In this document: piece by piece, positions 16,843 to 27,822 of the stretch
How the letters are laid out: each line of letters starts with the position of its first letter
Numbering within the stretch: the first letter of the stretch is position 1
The notes under the pieces: model-generated
Database searches by the model: none
Told to the model about the DNA's origin: nothing
Seen by the model: only the letters and a program-made list of their open reading frames with translations
Program-made: the position numbers and the translations under genes
Assembly: GCF_904061905.1 (NCBI RefSeq)
Contig: NZ_CAJFCI010000029.1
Location: 1 to 64,000 of the forward strand
Length of the DNA: 64,000 nucleotides
Direction: 5' to 3'
DNA from: Zestomonas carbonaria
GTDB lineage: Bacteria > Pseudomonadota > Gammaproteobacteria > Pseudomonadales > Pseudomonadaceae

Positions 16843-17723
16843 GGTTGGATCTTGGCGGTGTGCGCTGTCGGGTAGAAGGTCGCCGACAACTCCGTCAGGC
16901 CCTCCGGCAGGCGCGGTCCCAGGCCACCGACCAGCAGGGTCGGATCCAGCGCCACCAGGCGGCCGTCACGCGCGGCGCGGGTCGCCGCCAGCGCCGGATT
17001 CTCCTTGAGCAGCGCCTGCTTAGCCGCTTCGCCCTCCAGGCTGCGGTCGGCGAAGATCACCACCTCGGGGTCCAGGGCCATCAGCGCCTCGGTGGAGATC
17101 GCCTTGTAGCCGTTGTGCGGGGTCACGTTTTGACCGCCGGCACGCTCGATCAGCCAAGCCGCCGCGGTATCCCGACCGGCAGCCATCGGCCGGCTGCCGG
17201 CATGGCCGAGCAGCAACATGACCCGAGGCGCGGCCTGGCTGCGCTGGGCATTGGCCACCCACGCGGCCTGCGTTTCCAGCCGCTGGCGATAGTCCGCCAA
17301 TACCTGGGCGGCACGCGGCGCATCGCCGAGCAGCTCACCGAGACGGGTCAGGTTGCTCTCCAGGGTCGTCAGGTCGGCCTTGGCCGACAGCGTTTCGATG
17401 CGCACGCCGGCCGCCTTCAACTGCTCGAGTACCGGCGGCGGGCCCATTTCCTCGGTGCCGACCAGCAGGTCCGGCTTGAGCGAGAGGATGCCCTCGGCGG
17501 CCAGTTGGCGCTGGTAGCCGATGCTCGCCAGTTCCTTGAGCTCGGCGGGGTGCTGGCTGGTGGTATCGACGCCGACCAGCCGGTCCTGGCCGCCGAGCTC
17601 GACGATCCATTCGCTGAGCGAACCGCCAGCACTGACCCAGCGTTGCGGCAACGGCTCGGCGGCAACCGCCTGGCCGAGCAGGAAGGCGGCACAAAGGCCG
17701 GCAATATGAACTTTGAGACGCAT
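16839..17723 (-). CDS. phuT: PhuT, periplasmic haem-binding protein
   Basis: A 294-residue class III substrate-binding protein with a signal peptide ([21 protein letters not shown]). PhuT carries haem from PhuR to PhuUV and in P. aeruginosa binds it through a single Tyr. The fold is supported by [13 protein letters not shown] and the long backbone helix. The ATG at MRLKV has GGAG 10 nt upstream; a TTG two codons earlier has the same site only 4 nt away, so the ATG is preferred. A 161-bp gap separates it from phuS. Confidence 0.93.
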   Translation of the reverse strand: MRLKVHIAGLCAAFLLGQAVAAEPLPQRWVSAGGSLSEWIVELGGQDRLVGVDTTSQHPAELKELASIGYQRQLAAEGILSLKPDLLVGTEEMGPPPVLEQLKAAGVRIETLSAKADLTTLESNLTRLGELLGDAPRAAQVLADYRQRLETQAAWVANAQRSQAAPRVMLLLGHAGSRPMAAGRDTAAAWLIERAGGQNVTPHNGYKAISTEALMALDPEVVIFADRSLEGEAAKQALLKENPALAATRAARDGRLVALDPTLLVGGLGPRLPEGLTELSATFYPTAHTAKIQP

Positions 17724-17884
17724 GGTCAATCGACTCCATCAGGAACGCGGCAGGCATCGCGCCGGGCGACCGGGGCCCGCGCACGGTGAAACGCTCAGCG
17801 GCTGGTTATAACGCAACGCCGAGCATAAATCTCGGCGCTGGGCGATAGCGGGATGCGCCGCCCCTTCGGGTTCGGCGCGAATCG

Positions 17885-18958
17885 TCAGGCGGGCAACGCC
17901 GGCGCGGTCTCCGCCAACTGGCGCCAATCCTCGCGCTCGGGGATACCCGGCTTGCGGGCGCCGAACAACTGGATCACCAGTTCGCCATCGGCGTCGAAGG
18001 CTTCCCAACTGGTGATCACCCCGTCGCTGCTCGGCTTGCGCACGCGCCACAGTTCGGTGACACCCGGGGTCTTCAGGTGCAGGTTGAACTCCGGGTCGAG
18101 CACGTTGAACCAGGTGTCCAGCCAACGCAGGTTGCTCACCGGGCCGGAGTGGATCTGGATGCAGTGCTGGTTGCCGACGAAGACCATGATCGGCACCTCG
18201 CGACGCCCCGCTTCCTCCATCAGTTTCGGCAGTTCGCTCACGTCCAGCGGCTCGGCCCATTCGCGACCGGCCAGGCGCAGCGCCTGGGTACGGGCGGTGC
18301 CGTGCTTCTTCAGCAGGGCGAAGAAGTGGTGGGTGTCCTTCAGATTCGCCCAGCCCTCGCGCAGGGAGGCAACGTCGATCTCGGCGTCGGCCTTCTGTGC
18401 CGGACGCTCGGGCAGCGGCTGCAGGTCCAGCTCGGCGCTCTGTTCTTCGGCACGGAAACGCGCCACCAGCGGCGCCCAGGCCGCCTCTTCGCTGCGATCG
18501 GTGAGGAATACCTTGTGCACCGCCACGCCCTGGCGGTCGAACACCTGGATGCTGCGCTGCACGCCGCGGTCGGTGCGTTCCTCGATGGCGAACACGCTGG
18601 CCCAGCCGCCGAGGAACAGGCGCAGGTCGATATCCGCGGAAACCACCAGCCCCATCTGTCCGTTGCCGCTGACCGTGACGTCGCGATAGAAGCCCTTGCG
18701 CTCGTGCACGCAATGCTCGTTGCGGGTCAGCGCCATGATGTAGCCCAGCTCGCCGAGTGCCGGCAGCAGCTCGGACCATTCCGGGCGCAGGCGCACGGCA
18801 TCGACGCCCAGGCGGCTGGCGGTCAGCTCGGCTTCGCTCACCTCCAGATGGGCGGCGGCATCGCGCGCGCGCAGTTTCGGTTGTTCGCCGCGCAGGGTCT
18901 GCCAGGCCTGGTACAGCGGACTGCCCTGGGCTGCCTGTGGTTGGGCTAGGGTGGTCAT
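17885..18958 (-). CDS. phuS: PhuS, cytoplasmic haem chaperone
   Basis: PhuS takes imported haem and passes it to haem oxygenase HemO. The 357-residue protein has the two HemS/ChuX-type halves. The haem-binding histidines align as H210-H211 in KDTHHFFALL, one residue offset from H209/H210 of P. aeruginosa. The position of the third P. aeruginosa ligand, H212, is Phe here. I start at MTTLAQ because AAGGAG lies 6 nt before it, not at the codon five residues earlier. It follows the tonB-type gene by 17 bp. Confidence 0.93.
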   Translation of the reverse strand: MTTLAQPQAAQGSPLYQAWQTLRGEQPKLRARDAAAHLEVSEAELTASRLGVDAVRLRPEWSELLPALGELGYIMALTRNEHCVHERKGFYRDVTVSGNGQMGLVVSADIDLRLFLGGWASVFAIEERTDRGVQRSIQVFDRQGVAVHKVFLTDRSEEAAWAPLVARFRAEEQSAELDLQPLPERPAQKADAEIDVASLREGWANLKDTHHFFALLKKHGTARTQALRLAGREWAEPLDVSELPKLMEEAGRREVPIMVFVGNQHCIQIHSGPVSNLRWLDTWFNVLDPEFNLHLKTPGVTELWRVRKPSSDGVITSWEAFDADGELVIQLFGARKPGIPEREDWRQLAETAPALPA

Positions 18959-18975
18959 CTTGAACTCCTTCACGA

Positions 18976-19692
18976 TTATCGGCTCGCCGTCAGGGCGAAC
19001 TGGATGGGAATGTGCACGCGGCTGGGCACCGCTTTTCCGTTTTGTGTTTCCGGGCGGAAACGCCAGCCGGAGACGGCGTCCAGTGCCGCCCGGTCCAGGC
19101 TGTCGACCCCCGATGAGCGCAGCACCTTGATCTCGCGCTGCCCGCCCGAGCTGTCGAGGCGAACCTCTACCAGCACCATGCCCTGCTGATTGCGCCGGCG
19201 AGCCTGGCTCGGATAGGCAGGCTGCCTCGGCGGCTCCAGGAAGGACGGCTCGCGGCTGAACACTTCCTGCACCGCAACCGGTTGTGGCGCGCGCGATGCG
19301 GCGGACACGACCTTTCGTTCACTCACCTGGCCAGCCGGCCGCGATACGGGCTCGGCAACCGGCCGTGACGGACGGACCAGCTCGGCAGCCTTGGACCGGA
19401 CCACCGGCTGCACCGCCTTGGCGACCACTTTCGGCTGCTCGACCGGCCTGACCGCCGGCCGATCCGGCTCGGTGCGCGGACGACTGGGGGCGGGCCTGGT
19501 AACCACTGCGGGCGCGGGAGGCGCGGCCACCGGCGGTGCTTCCAGAGGCGCCAGCATCACCAGCATGGCTTCGGGCACCGGCTGCCGGACCTGCGAATGC
19601 GCATGCGCCATCCACTGCCCCTGCACCAGCCAGATCAGGGCCAGGTGCAAGGTCAGCGATAGCAGCGCATAGAGCGGTATCCGCACCATCAT
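18976..19692 (-). CDS. TonB-family energy transducer in the phu operon
   Basis: A 238-residue protein with one N-terminal membrane anchor (about 4-22), a long Pro/Arg/Val-rich periplasmic linker (about 45-150) and a C-terminal TonB domain (about 155-235) with YPSQARRRNQQGMVLVEV and GWRFRPE. TonB couples the proton-motive force to outer-membrane receptors. Lying first in the leftward operon, 17 bp before phuS and divergent from phuR, it is probably dedicated to PhuR. I do not recall a tonB gene at this place in PAO1. Confidence 0.9.
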   Translation of the reverse strand: MMVRIPLYALLSLTLHLALIWLVQGQWMAHAHSQVRQPVPEAMLVMLAPLEAPPVAAPPAPAVVTRPAPSRPRTEPDRPAVRPVEQPKVVAKAVQPVVRSKAAELVRPSRPVAEPVSRPAGQVSERKVVSAASRAPQPVAVQEVFSREPSFLEPPRQPAYPSQARRRNQQGMVLVEVRLDSSGGQREIKVLRSSGVDSLDRAALDAVSGWRFRPETQNGKAVPSRVHIPIQFALTASR

Positions 19693-19710
19693 GAAACCAA
19701 CCAGACAAAC

Positions 19711-19748
19711 GATAATCTATTTGATATTTATTTGCATTTACCAGTCAA
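19711..19748 (-). promoter_or_regulatory. phu operon promoter and Fur-like operator
   Basis: On the minus strand there is TTGACT (19743-19748), a 16-bp spacer and TATCAA (19721-19726). An AT-rich stretch starting GATAAT (19711-19735) resembles overlapping Fur sites and covers the -10. The 239-bp spacer between tonB and phuR must also hold the rightward phuR promoter; a possible one is TTGCAT at 19732. Iron repression of both sides is inferred from the P. aeruginosa phu system. Confidence 0.6.
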
Positions 19749-19931
19749 GCTGATTTAAGGTTTTTGCCCGCTGCCACAGCAGCGCCGCACGCTCGTACCA
19801 AGTACCCATGGATGACCGGGGCCGGAAAGCACTCGAGAGAGAGCCTGCGCCTCGGAAAACCGACTTGAAGCCGCCGTTGAGAGCGAGCAATTCCGGCGTG
19901 CAGGAAAAACACTCAAGACCAGGAGTCGTCC

Positions 19932-22163
19932 ATGCTGATCCGCCCGCCTTTCGCCCGCCGTCCGTTGCTGGCCTTGCTACTGCTCTCGCCTTCCCTTGCG
20001 CTGGCCGCCGAAGCCGCCAGGACGCCAACCCAGTTCGACACGGTGACAGTCACCGCCACCCGGGCCGAGGCGACCCTGGACAAGGTGCCCAGCACCGTCT
20101 CGGTACAGACCGAGCGGGACATCGACCAGAAGAACGTGAACGACATCCAGGACCTGATCCGCTACGAGTCGGGCGTTTCGGTGGGCGGAACCGGTAGCCG
20201 CTTCGGCCTGTCCGGCTTCACCATCCGAGGCATCGGCGGCAACCGCGTGCTGACCCAGGTGGATGGCGTCGGAGTGCCAGACGCCTTCGCCTTCGGCCCG
20301 TTCATGAATGCCCGCCGCGACTATGTCGACCTGGACACCATCAAGCAGGTGGAAATCATCCGCGGCCCGGCGTCCTCGCTGTACGGCAGCGATGCCATCG
20401 GCGGCGCGGTGAGCTTCCTGACCAAGGACGCCGCCGACTATCTGGACGAAGGCGACGACGTCTACGCCCGCCTGAAGGCCGGCTATGACGGCGCCGACGA
20501 CAGTTGGCTGCGCAGCGCCACCCTCGCCGGCCGCCAGGGGCAGGTCGACGGCCTGCTGCACATCGGCCGCCGCGACGGCCAGGCCATCGACACCTACGGC
20601 GGCCGCGGCGGCATCGGCAACACCCGCGAAGAGGCCAACTCGCAAGACTTCGAAGCCCAGAACCTGCTGGTCAAGGGCGGCTGGAACTACAACGGCAGCG
20701 ACCGTCTGCAACTGACCTACGAGCGCTACCAGGACGACGTCGACACCCGCGTGCTCAGCGAATACAGCACCACCGCGGCCGTCCGTACCTCGGACGCCAA
20801 GGACAGCACCGACCGCGAGCGCGTCAGCCTGCAGCACCAGTTCGCCGTGAACAGCGTCATCGCCGACAACATCGACTGGCAACTGAGCTACCAGGACAGC
20901 GAAATCCGTCAGCAGACCTTCCAGCAGCGCTTCGCCAGCGGCAGGTTCCGCGATCGCAGCCGCGACTCCAACTACCAGGAAGAGCTGTGGGCGCTCAACG
21001 TCAAGCTGGACAAGCAGTTCCAGACCGGCGCGGCCAACCACCACCTGATCTACGGCCTGGACACCAAGCGCCTGGACAGCAGCGACCTGCGCAAAGGCAA
21101 CGAAGTGTTCTCCGACACCGGCCTGCCGACCCCGCCGGCGTTCGGTGCGGAAGTCTTCCCGCTCAGCGACTTCCCGGACCCGACCACCACCGAATACGCG
21201 CTGTTCGTGCAGGACAGCATCGAGATCGGTCGCTGGACCCTGCTGCCCGGCCTGCGCTACGACCACTACAAGCTCGAACCGGACGTCACCCCGGAATACC
21301 TCAACGGCCACCCGCTGGACACCAACCCGTCCAACTACAGCGACCATGCCCTGTCGCCCAAGCTCGGCGTGACCTACCGACTGGACGACGCGCACAGCCT
21401 CTACGGCCAGTACGCGGCCGGCTTCAAGGCTCCCCAGGCGGTGGACATCTTCGGCGAGTTCGTCAACGCCGCGATGGGCTACCAGACCATCGCCAACACC
21501 AACCTGGAAGCGGAAACCAGCGACAGCTACGAAATCGGCCTGCGCGGCAAGTACGACGCAGGCAGCTTCGGGATCGCGCTGTTCTACAACCGCTACAAGG
21601 ACTTCATCGAGCAGGTCACCACCACCGACCCGACCGGCTCCGGCCTGATGACCTTCCAGTCGCAGAACCTCGACAGGGTCACCATCCGCGGCGCGGAAGC
21701 CAAGGGTGAACTGTTCCTCGACCAGTTCGGCCTGCCGGCCGGCGTCCGCGCCCTGGGCTCGATCGCCTATGCACGCGGCAAGAACGAGGAAACCGGCGAG
21801 CCGATCAACAGCGTCGACCCGCTCAAGGCCGTGCTCGGCCTGGACTACACCGCACCGAACGGCCAGTTCGGCGGTGGCCTCACCTGGACCCTGGTAGCCG
21901 CCAAGGAGCGCATCGACGACACCCAGGCCGCCGCGGTGCGGATCAGCGAGCAGTTCGCCACTCCGGGCTACGGCACCCTCGACGTCAACGGCTGGTGGCA
22001 GATCACCGAGCAGTTCTCGGTCAATGCCGGGCTGTTCAACCTGACCGACAAGCAGTACTGGCACTGGGGCGACGTGCAAGGCCTGGACGCCGCCTCGCCG
22101 TCCCTCGGCCGCTACACCCAGCCGGGCCGCCACGCGGCGGTCAACCTGATCTGGGAAATCTGA
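19932..22163 (+). CDS. phuR: PhuR, TonB-dependent outer-membrane haem receptor
   Basis: A 743-residue receptor for haem and haemoglobin. The signal peptide ends near LALAA (about 26), the TonB box DTVTVTATR is at 36-44, and the plug domain (about 50-160) includes RGPASSLYGSDAIGG. A 22-strand barrel follows. The barrel motifs FKAP and NTNLEAE stand where haem receptors have FRAP and NPNL. AGGAG lies 6 nt before the ATG. It is divergent from tonB-phuSTUVW, which supplies its energy and downstream transport. Confidence 0.94.
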   Translation: MLIRPPFARRPLLALLLLSPSLALAAEAARTPTQFDTVTVTATRAEATLDKVPSTVSVQTERDIDQKNVNDIQDLIRYESGVSVGGTGSRFGLSGFTIRGIGGNRVLTQVDGVGVPDAFAFGPFMNARRDYVDLDTIKQVEIIRGPASSLYGSDAIGGAVSFLTKDAADYLDEGDDVYARLKAGYDGADDSWLRSATLAGRQGQVDGLLHIGRRDGQAIDTYGGRGGIGNTREEANSQDFEAQNLLVKGGWNYNGSDRLQLTYERYQDDVDTRVLSEYSTTAAVRTSDAKDSTDRERVSLQHQFAVNSVIADNIDWQLSYQDSEIRQQTFQQRFASGRFRDRSRDSNYQEELWALNVKLDKQFQTGAANHHLIYGLDTKRLDSSDLRKGNEVFSDTGLPTPPAFGAEVFPLSDFPDPTTTEYALFVQDSIEIGRWTLLPGLRYDHYKLEPDVTPEYLNGHPLDTNPSNYSDHALSPKLGVTYRLDDAHSLYGQYAAGFKAPQAVDIFGEFVNAAMGYQTIANTNLEAETSDSYEIGLRGKYDAGSFGIALFYNRYKDFIEQVTTTDPTGSGLMTFQSQNLDRVTIRGAEAKGELFLDQFGLPAGVRALGSIAYARGKNEETGEPINSVDPLKAVLGLDYTAPNGQFGGGLTWTLVAAKERIDDTQAAAVRISEQFATPGYGTLDVNGWWQITEQFSVNAGLFNLTDKQYWHWGDVQGLDAASPSLGRYTQPGRHAAVNLIWEI

Positions 22164-22250
22164 GTTCCACGTCTTCGCGCAAGGATGCGCGCCCTATCCC
22201 TCTCGCCACGGCTTGCCGGATAATCCGCCGGTCTGCCGTGGAGAGTCGCG

Positions 22251-22565
22251 ATGATCCGGCTATGCGCCCCGGACGAACTAGCTGAAGGCCAGAGCCGGGG
22301 CTTTCTCGTTGATGGTTTGCAACTGCTCGCCGTGCGGCGCCACGGGCAGGTGCACGCCTATCGCAATCGCTGCCCGCATCGAGGCACCCCGCTCGACTGG
22401 GCGCCAGACCAGTTCCTCGACCCCAGCGGCAGCCTGATCCAGTGCGCCCAGCATGGTGCGCTGTTCCTGATCGACAGCGGCGAATGCGTGGCCGGGCCTT
22501 GCGCCGGCGAATCACTGACGGCCCTGGCGTGCAGAGAGGACGGCGAAGGTATCTGGCTGTTGTAG
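22251..22565 (+). CDS. Rieske [2Fe-2S] protein
   Basis: A 104-residue single-domain Rieske ferredoxin. The cluster ligands are in CPHRG and CAQHG (C-x-H and C-x-x-H), with a longer than usual spacing between them containing DWAPDQFLDPSGSLIQ. Stand-alone Rieske proteins act as electron carriers to oxygenases or reductases, but no partner is adjacent. GGAGAG lies upstream of the ATG. It follows phuR by 87 bp and could share its transcript. Confidence 0.88.
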   Translation: MIRLCAPDELAEGQSRGFLVDGLQLLAVRRHGQVHAYRNRCPHRGTPLDWAPDQFLDPSGSLIQCAQHGALFLIDSGECVAGPCAGESLTALACREDGEGIWLL

Positions 22566-22666
22566 GGCCGCCGAGGCGGATGCCGCGGAAGCCTCGTCGA
22601 CACATCCGGTTACATGCAGGGCCGCATGCTGGCAAACTATTAGCCTGCTAAGCACCAGGCGTCCCC

Positions 22667-23896
22667 ATGTCCACCCACCAGAAACTCCTGCTCCGCCACC
22701 ACCGCCCCTTCCTCGCCTTCTGGTTCGCCCGCGTATTCACCGCCAGCGGTTTCCAGATGCTCACCGTGGCAATCGGCTGGCAGATGTACAGCCTGACCGG
22801 CAACGTGCTCGACCTCGGCCTGGTCGGCCTCATCGAGTTCCTGCCCAAGATCCTGTTCATCCTGCTCACCGGCCACGTGGCCGATCGCTTCGACCGGCGC
22901 AAGGTGGCCGCCATCTGCCAGACCGGCCAGGGCCTGATCGCCCTGGCCCTGCTGATCCTCGCCGGCGCTGGCGGCCTCAGCCGCGAGCTGATCTTCCTCA
23001 TCGCCTTCCTGCTCGGTAGCGCGCGGGCCTTCGAGATGCCGACCACCCAGGCGCTGCTGCCGAACATCGTGCCGGCGGGACTGTTTCCCGCAGCGGTGGG
23101 GGCGTCCGCCTCGGCCATGCAGATGGCTACCATCGTCGCCCCGGCACTCGGTGGCCTGCTCTACGCGGTGGATGCCGCCTGGGTCTACGGGCCCAGCGCC
23201 GCGCTCTACCTGATCGCCCTGAACCTGATGCTGCGCCTGCCGAAGCACCAGCAGCCGAGCAAACAGAAGGTCTCCGTGGAATCGCTGCTGGCCGGCTTCC
23301 GCTTCCTGCGCAGCCGGGCGGACGTGTTCGGCGCGGTATCCATGGACATGGTTGCGGTGCTGCTCAGCGGCGCCACCGCCCTGCTGCCGGTATTCGCCAA
23401 GGACATCCTGCTTACCGGCCCCTGGGGCCTCGGCCTGCTGCGCTCGGCGCCGGCGGTGGGTGCGCTACTGATGTCGCTGTGGCTGGCGCGCTTCCCCATC
23501 GAGCGCAAGGTCGGCCCGGTGATGTTCACCTCGGTGGCGGTGTTCGGCGTGGCGACCATCGGCTTCGGCCTGTCCACTTCGCTGTGGTTCAGCCTGGCGA
23601 CCCTGGTGCTGCTGGGCGCGGCGGACATGATCAGCATGGTGATCCGTGGCGCCTTCGTGCAGTTGCAGACCCCGGACGAGATGCGTGGACGCGTCGGCGC
23701 GGTGAACTCGCTGTTCATCGGCGCCTCCAATCAGCTCGGCGATTTCCGCGCCGGCCTCACCGCGTCCTGGTTCGGCACGGTGCCGGCGGTGCTGATCGGT
23801 GGCATAGGTGCGCTGGTGGTCACCGGCCTGTGGATGAAACTGTTCCCAACCCTCGCCCGGCGCGACCGCATGCACGAGCCGGCCCAGGGTGCGTAA
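22667..23896 (+). CDS. MFS transporter, EntS-like
   Basis: A 409-residue major facilitator with about 12 membrane segments. The loop 2-3 motif is GHVADRFDRRKVA, and the second half has MRGRVGAVNSLFIGASNQLGDF, the pattern of the MFS_3 (EntS/enterobactin exporter) group. The substrate cannot be read from sequence; a siderophore or drug exporter is plausible, and nearby haem genes make an iron role attractive but unproven. Confidence 0.87.
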   Translation: MSTHQKLLLRHHRPFLAFWFARVFTASGFQMLTVAIGWQMYSLTGNVLDLGLVGLIEFLPKILFILLTGHVADRFDRRKVAAICQTGQGLIALALLILAGAGGLSRELIFLIAFLLGSARAFEMPTTQALLPNIVPAGLFPAAVGASASAMQMATIVAPALGGLLYAVDAAWVYGPSAALYLIALNLMLRLPKHQQPSKQKVSVESLLAGFRFLRSRADVFGAVSMDMVAVLLSGATALLPVFAKDILLTGPWGLGLLRSAPAVGALLMSLWLARFPIERKVGPVMFTSVAVFGVATIGFGLSTSLWFSLATLVLLGAADMISMVIRGAFVQLQTPDEMRGRVGAVNSLFIGASNQLGDFRAGLTASWFGTVPAVLIGGIGALVVTGLWMKLFPTLARRDRMHEPAQGA

Positions 23897-23937
23897 CGCG
23901 CCGCGACGCCGGCTTTTTCAGACAGGGGCCCCTGGGC

Positions 23938-24390
23938 TCACTGCCCCGGCCAGGGCAGGATCGGAATGGCGGTCACCGCATTCTGCGGGCTACCTTCGAT
24001 GACCCGGTCGCTGTAGACCAGATAGACCAGCGCGTTGCGCTTGCGGTCGAAGAAGCGCACCACCTGCATGGTCTTGAAGACCAGCGAAGTGCGCTCCTTG
24101 AACACTTCCTCGCCATTCTTCAGCTCTTCGCGGAAGCGGATCGGTCCGACCTGCCGGCAGGCGATGGACGCTTCGGCGCGGTCCTCGGCCAGGCCGAGGC
24201 CGCCCTTCACCCCACCGGTCCTGGCCCGCGACAGGTAGCAGGTCACGCCCTCGACCTTGGGATCGTCGAATGCCTCGACGACGATCTTGTCATTCGGGCC
24301 GACCCACTTGAACACCGTGGACACCTCGCCGATCTGCTCGGCCGCAGCCACCGCCGGCAGCAGCGCCAGCCACGCCAACCACTTGCCCAT
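23938..24390 (-). CDS. creA: CreA family protein
   Basis: A 150-residue secreted protein with signal peptide [17 protein letters not shown]. The CreA family core is visible in [18 protein letters not shown] and in [20 protein letters not shown]. CreA is widespread in Proteobacteria, and its role is unknown. A strong GGGAGGGG lies before the ATG. It is leftward and follows proB by 22 bp, so it may be co-transcribed with it. Confidence 0.9.
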   Translation of the reverse strand: MGKWLAWLALLPAVAAAEQIGEVSTVFKWVGPNDKIVVEAFDDPKVEGVTCYLSRARTGGVKGGLGLAEDRAEASIACRQVGPIRFREELKNGEEVFKERTSLVFKTMQVVRFFDRKRNALVYLVYSDRVIEGSPQNAVTAIPILPWPGQ

Positions 24391-24412
24391 TTCCCCTCCC
24401 TGGCGAATGCCG

Positions 24413-25531
24413 TCAGATCAGAATCAGGTTGTCGCGATGCACCAGCTCGGGCTCATCGACATAGCCGAGCAGCCGCTCGATCAGGTCGGATGGCTGGCCG
24501 AGGATCTTCTGCGCCTCGGCCGCGCTGTAGTTGACCAGGCCGCGCGCCACCTCGCGGCCGTCCGGCGCCACGCAGAGCACCATCTCGCCACGCCGGAAGT
24601 TACCCTCGACCGCCTTGACGCCAACCGGCAGCAGGCTCTTGTTGCCGCGCACCAGGGCATCGACCGCGCCAGCATCCAGGGTCAGCACGCCGCGCGTCTG
24701 CAGGTGGCCGGCCAGCCACTGCTTGCGCGCCGCCAGCAGGCCGCGCTCGGGCGCCAGCAGGGTACCCAGGCGCTCGCCGGACTTGAGGCGGTCCAGCACT
24801 CGTTCGATACGCCCGCCGACGATCACCGTATGCGCGCCGGAACGCGCCGCCAATCGTGCCGCACGCAGTTTGGTCTGCATGCCACCGCGACCGAGCGCAC
24901 CACCAGTGCTGCCAGCCACCGCGTCCAGGGCCGCATCGTCGGCACGCGCCTCGGAGATCAGTTGGGCATCGGGGTTGTAGCGCGGATCGGCATCGAACAT
25001 GCCATCACGGTCGGTGAGGATCACCAGCAGGTCGGCCTCCACCAGGTTGGCCACCAGCGCCGCCAGGGTGTCGTTGTCGCCGAAGCGGATCTCGTCGGTG
25101 ACCACCGTGTCGTTCTCGTTGATCACCGGGATCACGCCGAGATTGACCAGGGTGCGAAGGGTGCTGCGCGCATTCAGGTAGCGCTTGCGGTCGGACAGGT
25201 CGTCATGGGTCAGCAGGATCTGCGCGGTATGCCGGCCATGCTGGGCGAAGCTGGACTCCCAGGCTTGCACCAGGCCCATCTGCCCGACAGCAGCCGCCGC
25301 CTGCAACTCGTGCATGGCGCTTGGCCGGGCCACCCAGCCCAGGCGACTCATGCCCGCGGCCACCGCACCGGAAGAAACCAGTACCAGCTCAACGCCCGCC
25401 TCGCGCAGGGCGACCATCTGCTCGACCCATACCGCCATGGCGGAGCGGTCGAGCCCGCGCCCATCGGCGGTCAGCAGCGCACTGCCGATCTTCACCACCC
25501 AGCGCTGCGCGCCGGTCACCTTGTCCCGCAT
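24413..25531 (-). CDS. proB: ProB, glutamate 5-kinase
   Basis: ProB phosphorylates glutamate, the first step of proline synthesis, and is feedback-inhibited by proline. The 372-residue protein has an amino-acid kinase domain ([37 protein letters not shown]) and a C-terminal PUA domain (about 280-370). I start at [11 protein letters not shown], the usual start, ten codons inside the longest frame. It lies 69 bp after obg. Confidence 0.96.
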   Translation of the reverse strand: MRDKVTGAQRWVVKIGSALLTADGRGLDRSAMAVWVEQMVALREAGVELVLVSSGAVAAGMSRLGWVARPSAMHELQAAAAVGQMGLVQAWESSFAQHGRHTAQILLTHDDLSDRKRYLNARSTLRTLVNLGVIPVINENDTVVTDEIRFGDNDTLAALVANLVEADLLVILTDRDGMFDADPRYNPDAQLISEARADDAALDAVAGSTGGALGRGGMQTKLRAARLAARSGAHTVIVGGRIERVLDRLKSGERLGTLLAPERGLLAARKQWLAGHLQTRGVLTLDAGAVDALVRGNKSLLPVGVKAVEGNFRRGEMVLCVAPDGREVARGLVNYSAAEAQKILGQPSDLIERLLGYVDEPELVHRDNLILI

Positions 25532-25600
25532 CTTCTTCAACCCCTGCCTGAAGACCCGCAATCAGCACGACGCCGCTATAAAGCGGCGCCGTAAGATACC

Positions 25601-26863
<1,263 letters not shown>

Positions 26864-26876
26864 TCAACATAAGGCC

Positions 26877-26907
26877 TTTGCAAAATCTCGCGAAGTCATT
26901 TTGCAAA
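26877..26907. repeat. 10-bp perfect inverted repeat between rpmA and obg
   Basis: TTTGCAAAAT (26877-26886) and ATTTTGCAAA (26898-26907) with an 11-bp spacer. It is AT-rich against the GC-rich background and lies about 53 bp before the obg ATG, so it may be an operator or an RNA hairpin without a T tail. Confidence 0.6.
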
Positions 26908-26928
26908 AGCCTCACGACTTTCAGAAAC

Positions 26929-26958
26929 AAAAAAGCCCCGTCGCGAGACAGGGCTTTT
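26929..26958 (-). terminator. rplU-rpmA terminator
   Basis: A stem of about 10 bp (AAGCCCTGTC with GACGGGGCTT on the minus strand, TCGC loop) is followed by a T run. It lies 16 bp past rpmA, upstream of obg; partial read-through into obg is possible. Confidence 0.8.
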
Positions 26959-26973
26959 CCAGCAGAGCCGCGA

Positions 26974-27231
26974 TCAGGCCGCGACGATGCTCACGTAGCG
27001 ACGGTTCTGGGCGCCCTTCACTTCGAACTTGAGCACACCCTCGACTTTCGCGAACAGGGTGTGATCCTTGCCCATGCCGACGCCGTAACCGGCGTGGAAC
27101 TGGGTGCCGCGCTGACGCACGATGATGTTGCCGGCCTTGACGACCTGGCCACCGTACACTTTCACGCCAAGGCGTTTACTTTCGGAATCGCGGCCGTTAC
27201 GGGTAGAACCGCCAGCTTTTTTGTGTGCCAT
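26974..27231 (-). CDS. rpmA: 50S ribosomal protein L27
   Basis: An 85-residue L27, which reaches into the peptidyl-transferase centre with its N-terminus. The start [16 protein letters not shown] is the mature bacterial form, without the cleaved extension of Firmicutes. It follows rplU by 37 bp. Confidence 0.98.
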   Translation of the reverse strand: MAHKKAGGSTRNGRDSESKRLGVKVYGGQVVKAGNIIVRQRGTQFHAGYGVGMGKDHTLFAKVEGVLKFEVKGAQNRRYVSIVAA

Positions 27232-27268
27232 GAGTCAATACTCCAAATAAGGGATCGGGCCGAACGGA

Positions 27269-27580
27269 TCAGGCCTGGATACCGGTAATTTTGATCTCAG
27301 TGAACCACTGACGGTGGCCCTGACGCTTCATGTGGTGCTTACGACGGCGGAACTTGATGATGCGCACTTTGTCGTGACGGCCTTGGGAGACCACTTCAGC
27401 GACCACTTTGGCGCCATCGACCACCGGAGCGCCGATCTTCACGTCGTCGCCATTGCCGACCAGCAGAACGCGGTCGAAGGTCACAGCTTCGCCGGTACCG
27501 ACTTCGAGCTTTTCGACCTTGAGGAATTCGCCTTCGGTGACTTTGTACTGTTTGCCACCGGTAACAATTACTGCGTACAT
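27269..27580 (-). CDS. rplU: 50S ribosomal protein L21
   Basis: A 103-residue L21. The family motif [16 protein letters not shown] stands near the C-terminus, and the N-terminus is [14 protein letters not shown]. It is divergent from ispB, separated by 242 bp that must contain both promoters; no other gene is seen in that gap. Confidence 0.98.
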   Translation of the reverse strand: MYAVIVTGGKQYKVTEGEFLKVEKLEVGTGEAVTFDRVLLVGNGDDVKIGAPVVDGAKVVAEVVSQGRHDKVRIIKFRRRKHHMKRQGHRQWFTEIKITGIQA

Positions 27581-27822
27581 GGTATATCTCCGTTAATCCT
27601 GCTCACCCAGCGCTTTAGAAGAAGAGGTATCGGCTGGCATGGCTGCACGAGGCCGGAAGGACTCCCGTGCATTTGCGTAAGGCAGGTGCTGCCCAGGGAA
27701 GTTCAGGGGCCGCGATTGTACGCAAGCCGCGCGACGTCCGCAAGCACCGTCGGCGCTTGCCTTGACAGCCCCTACCCCGGCACCTAGCATGCCGCGCAAC
27801 CTATGAGGAGCACGAGTCACTG

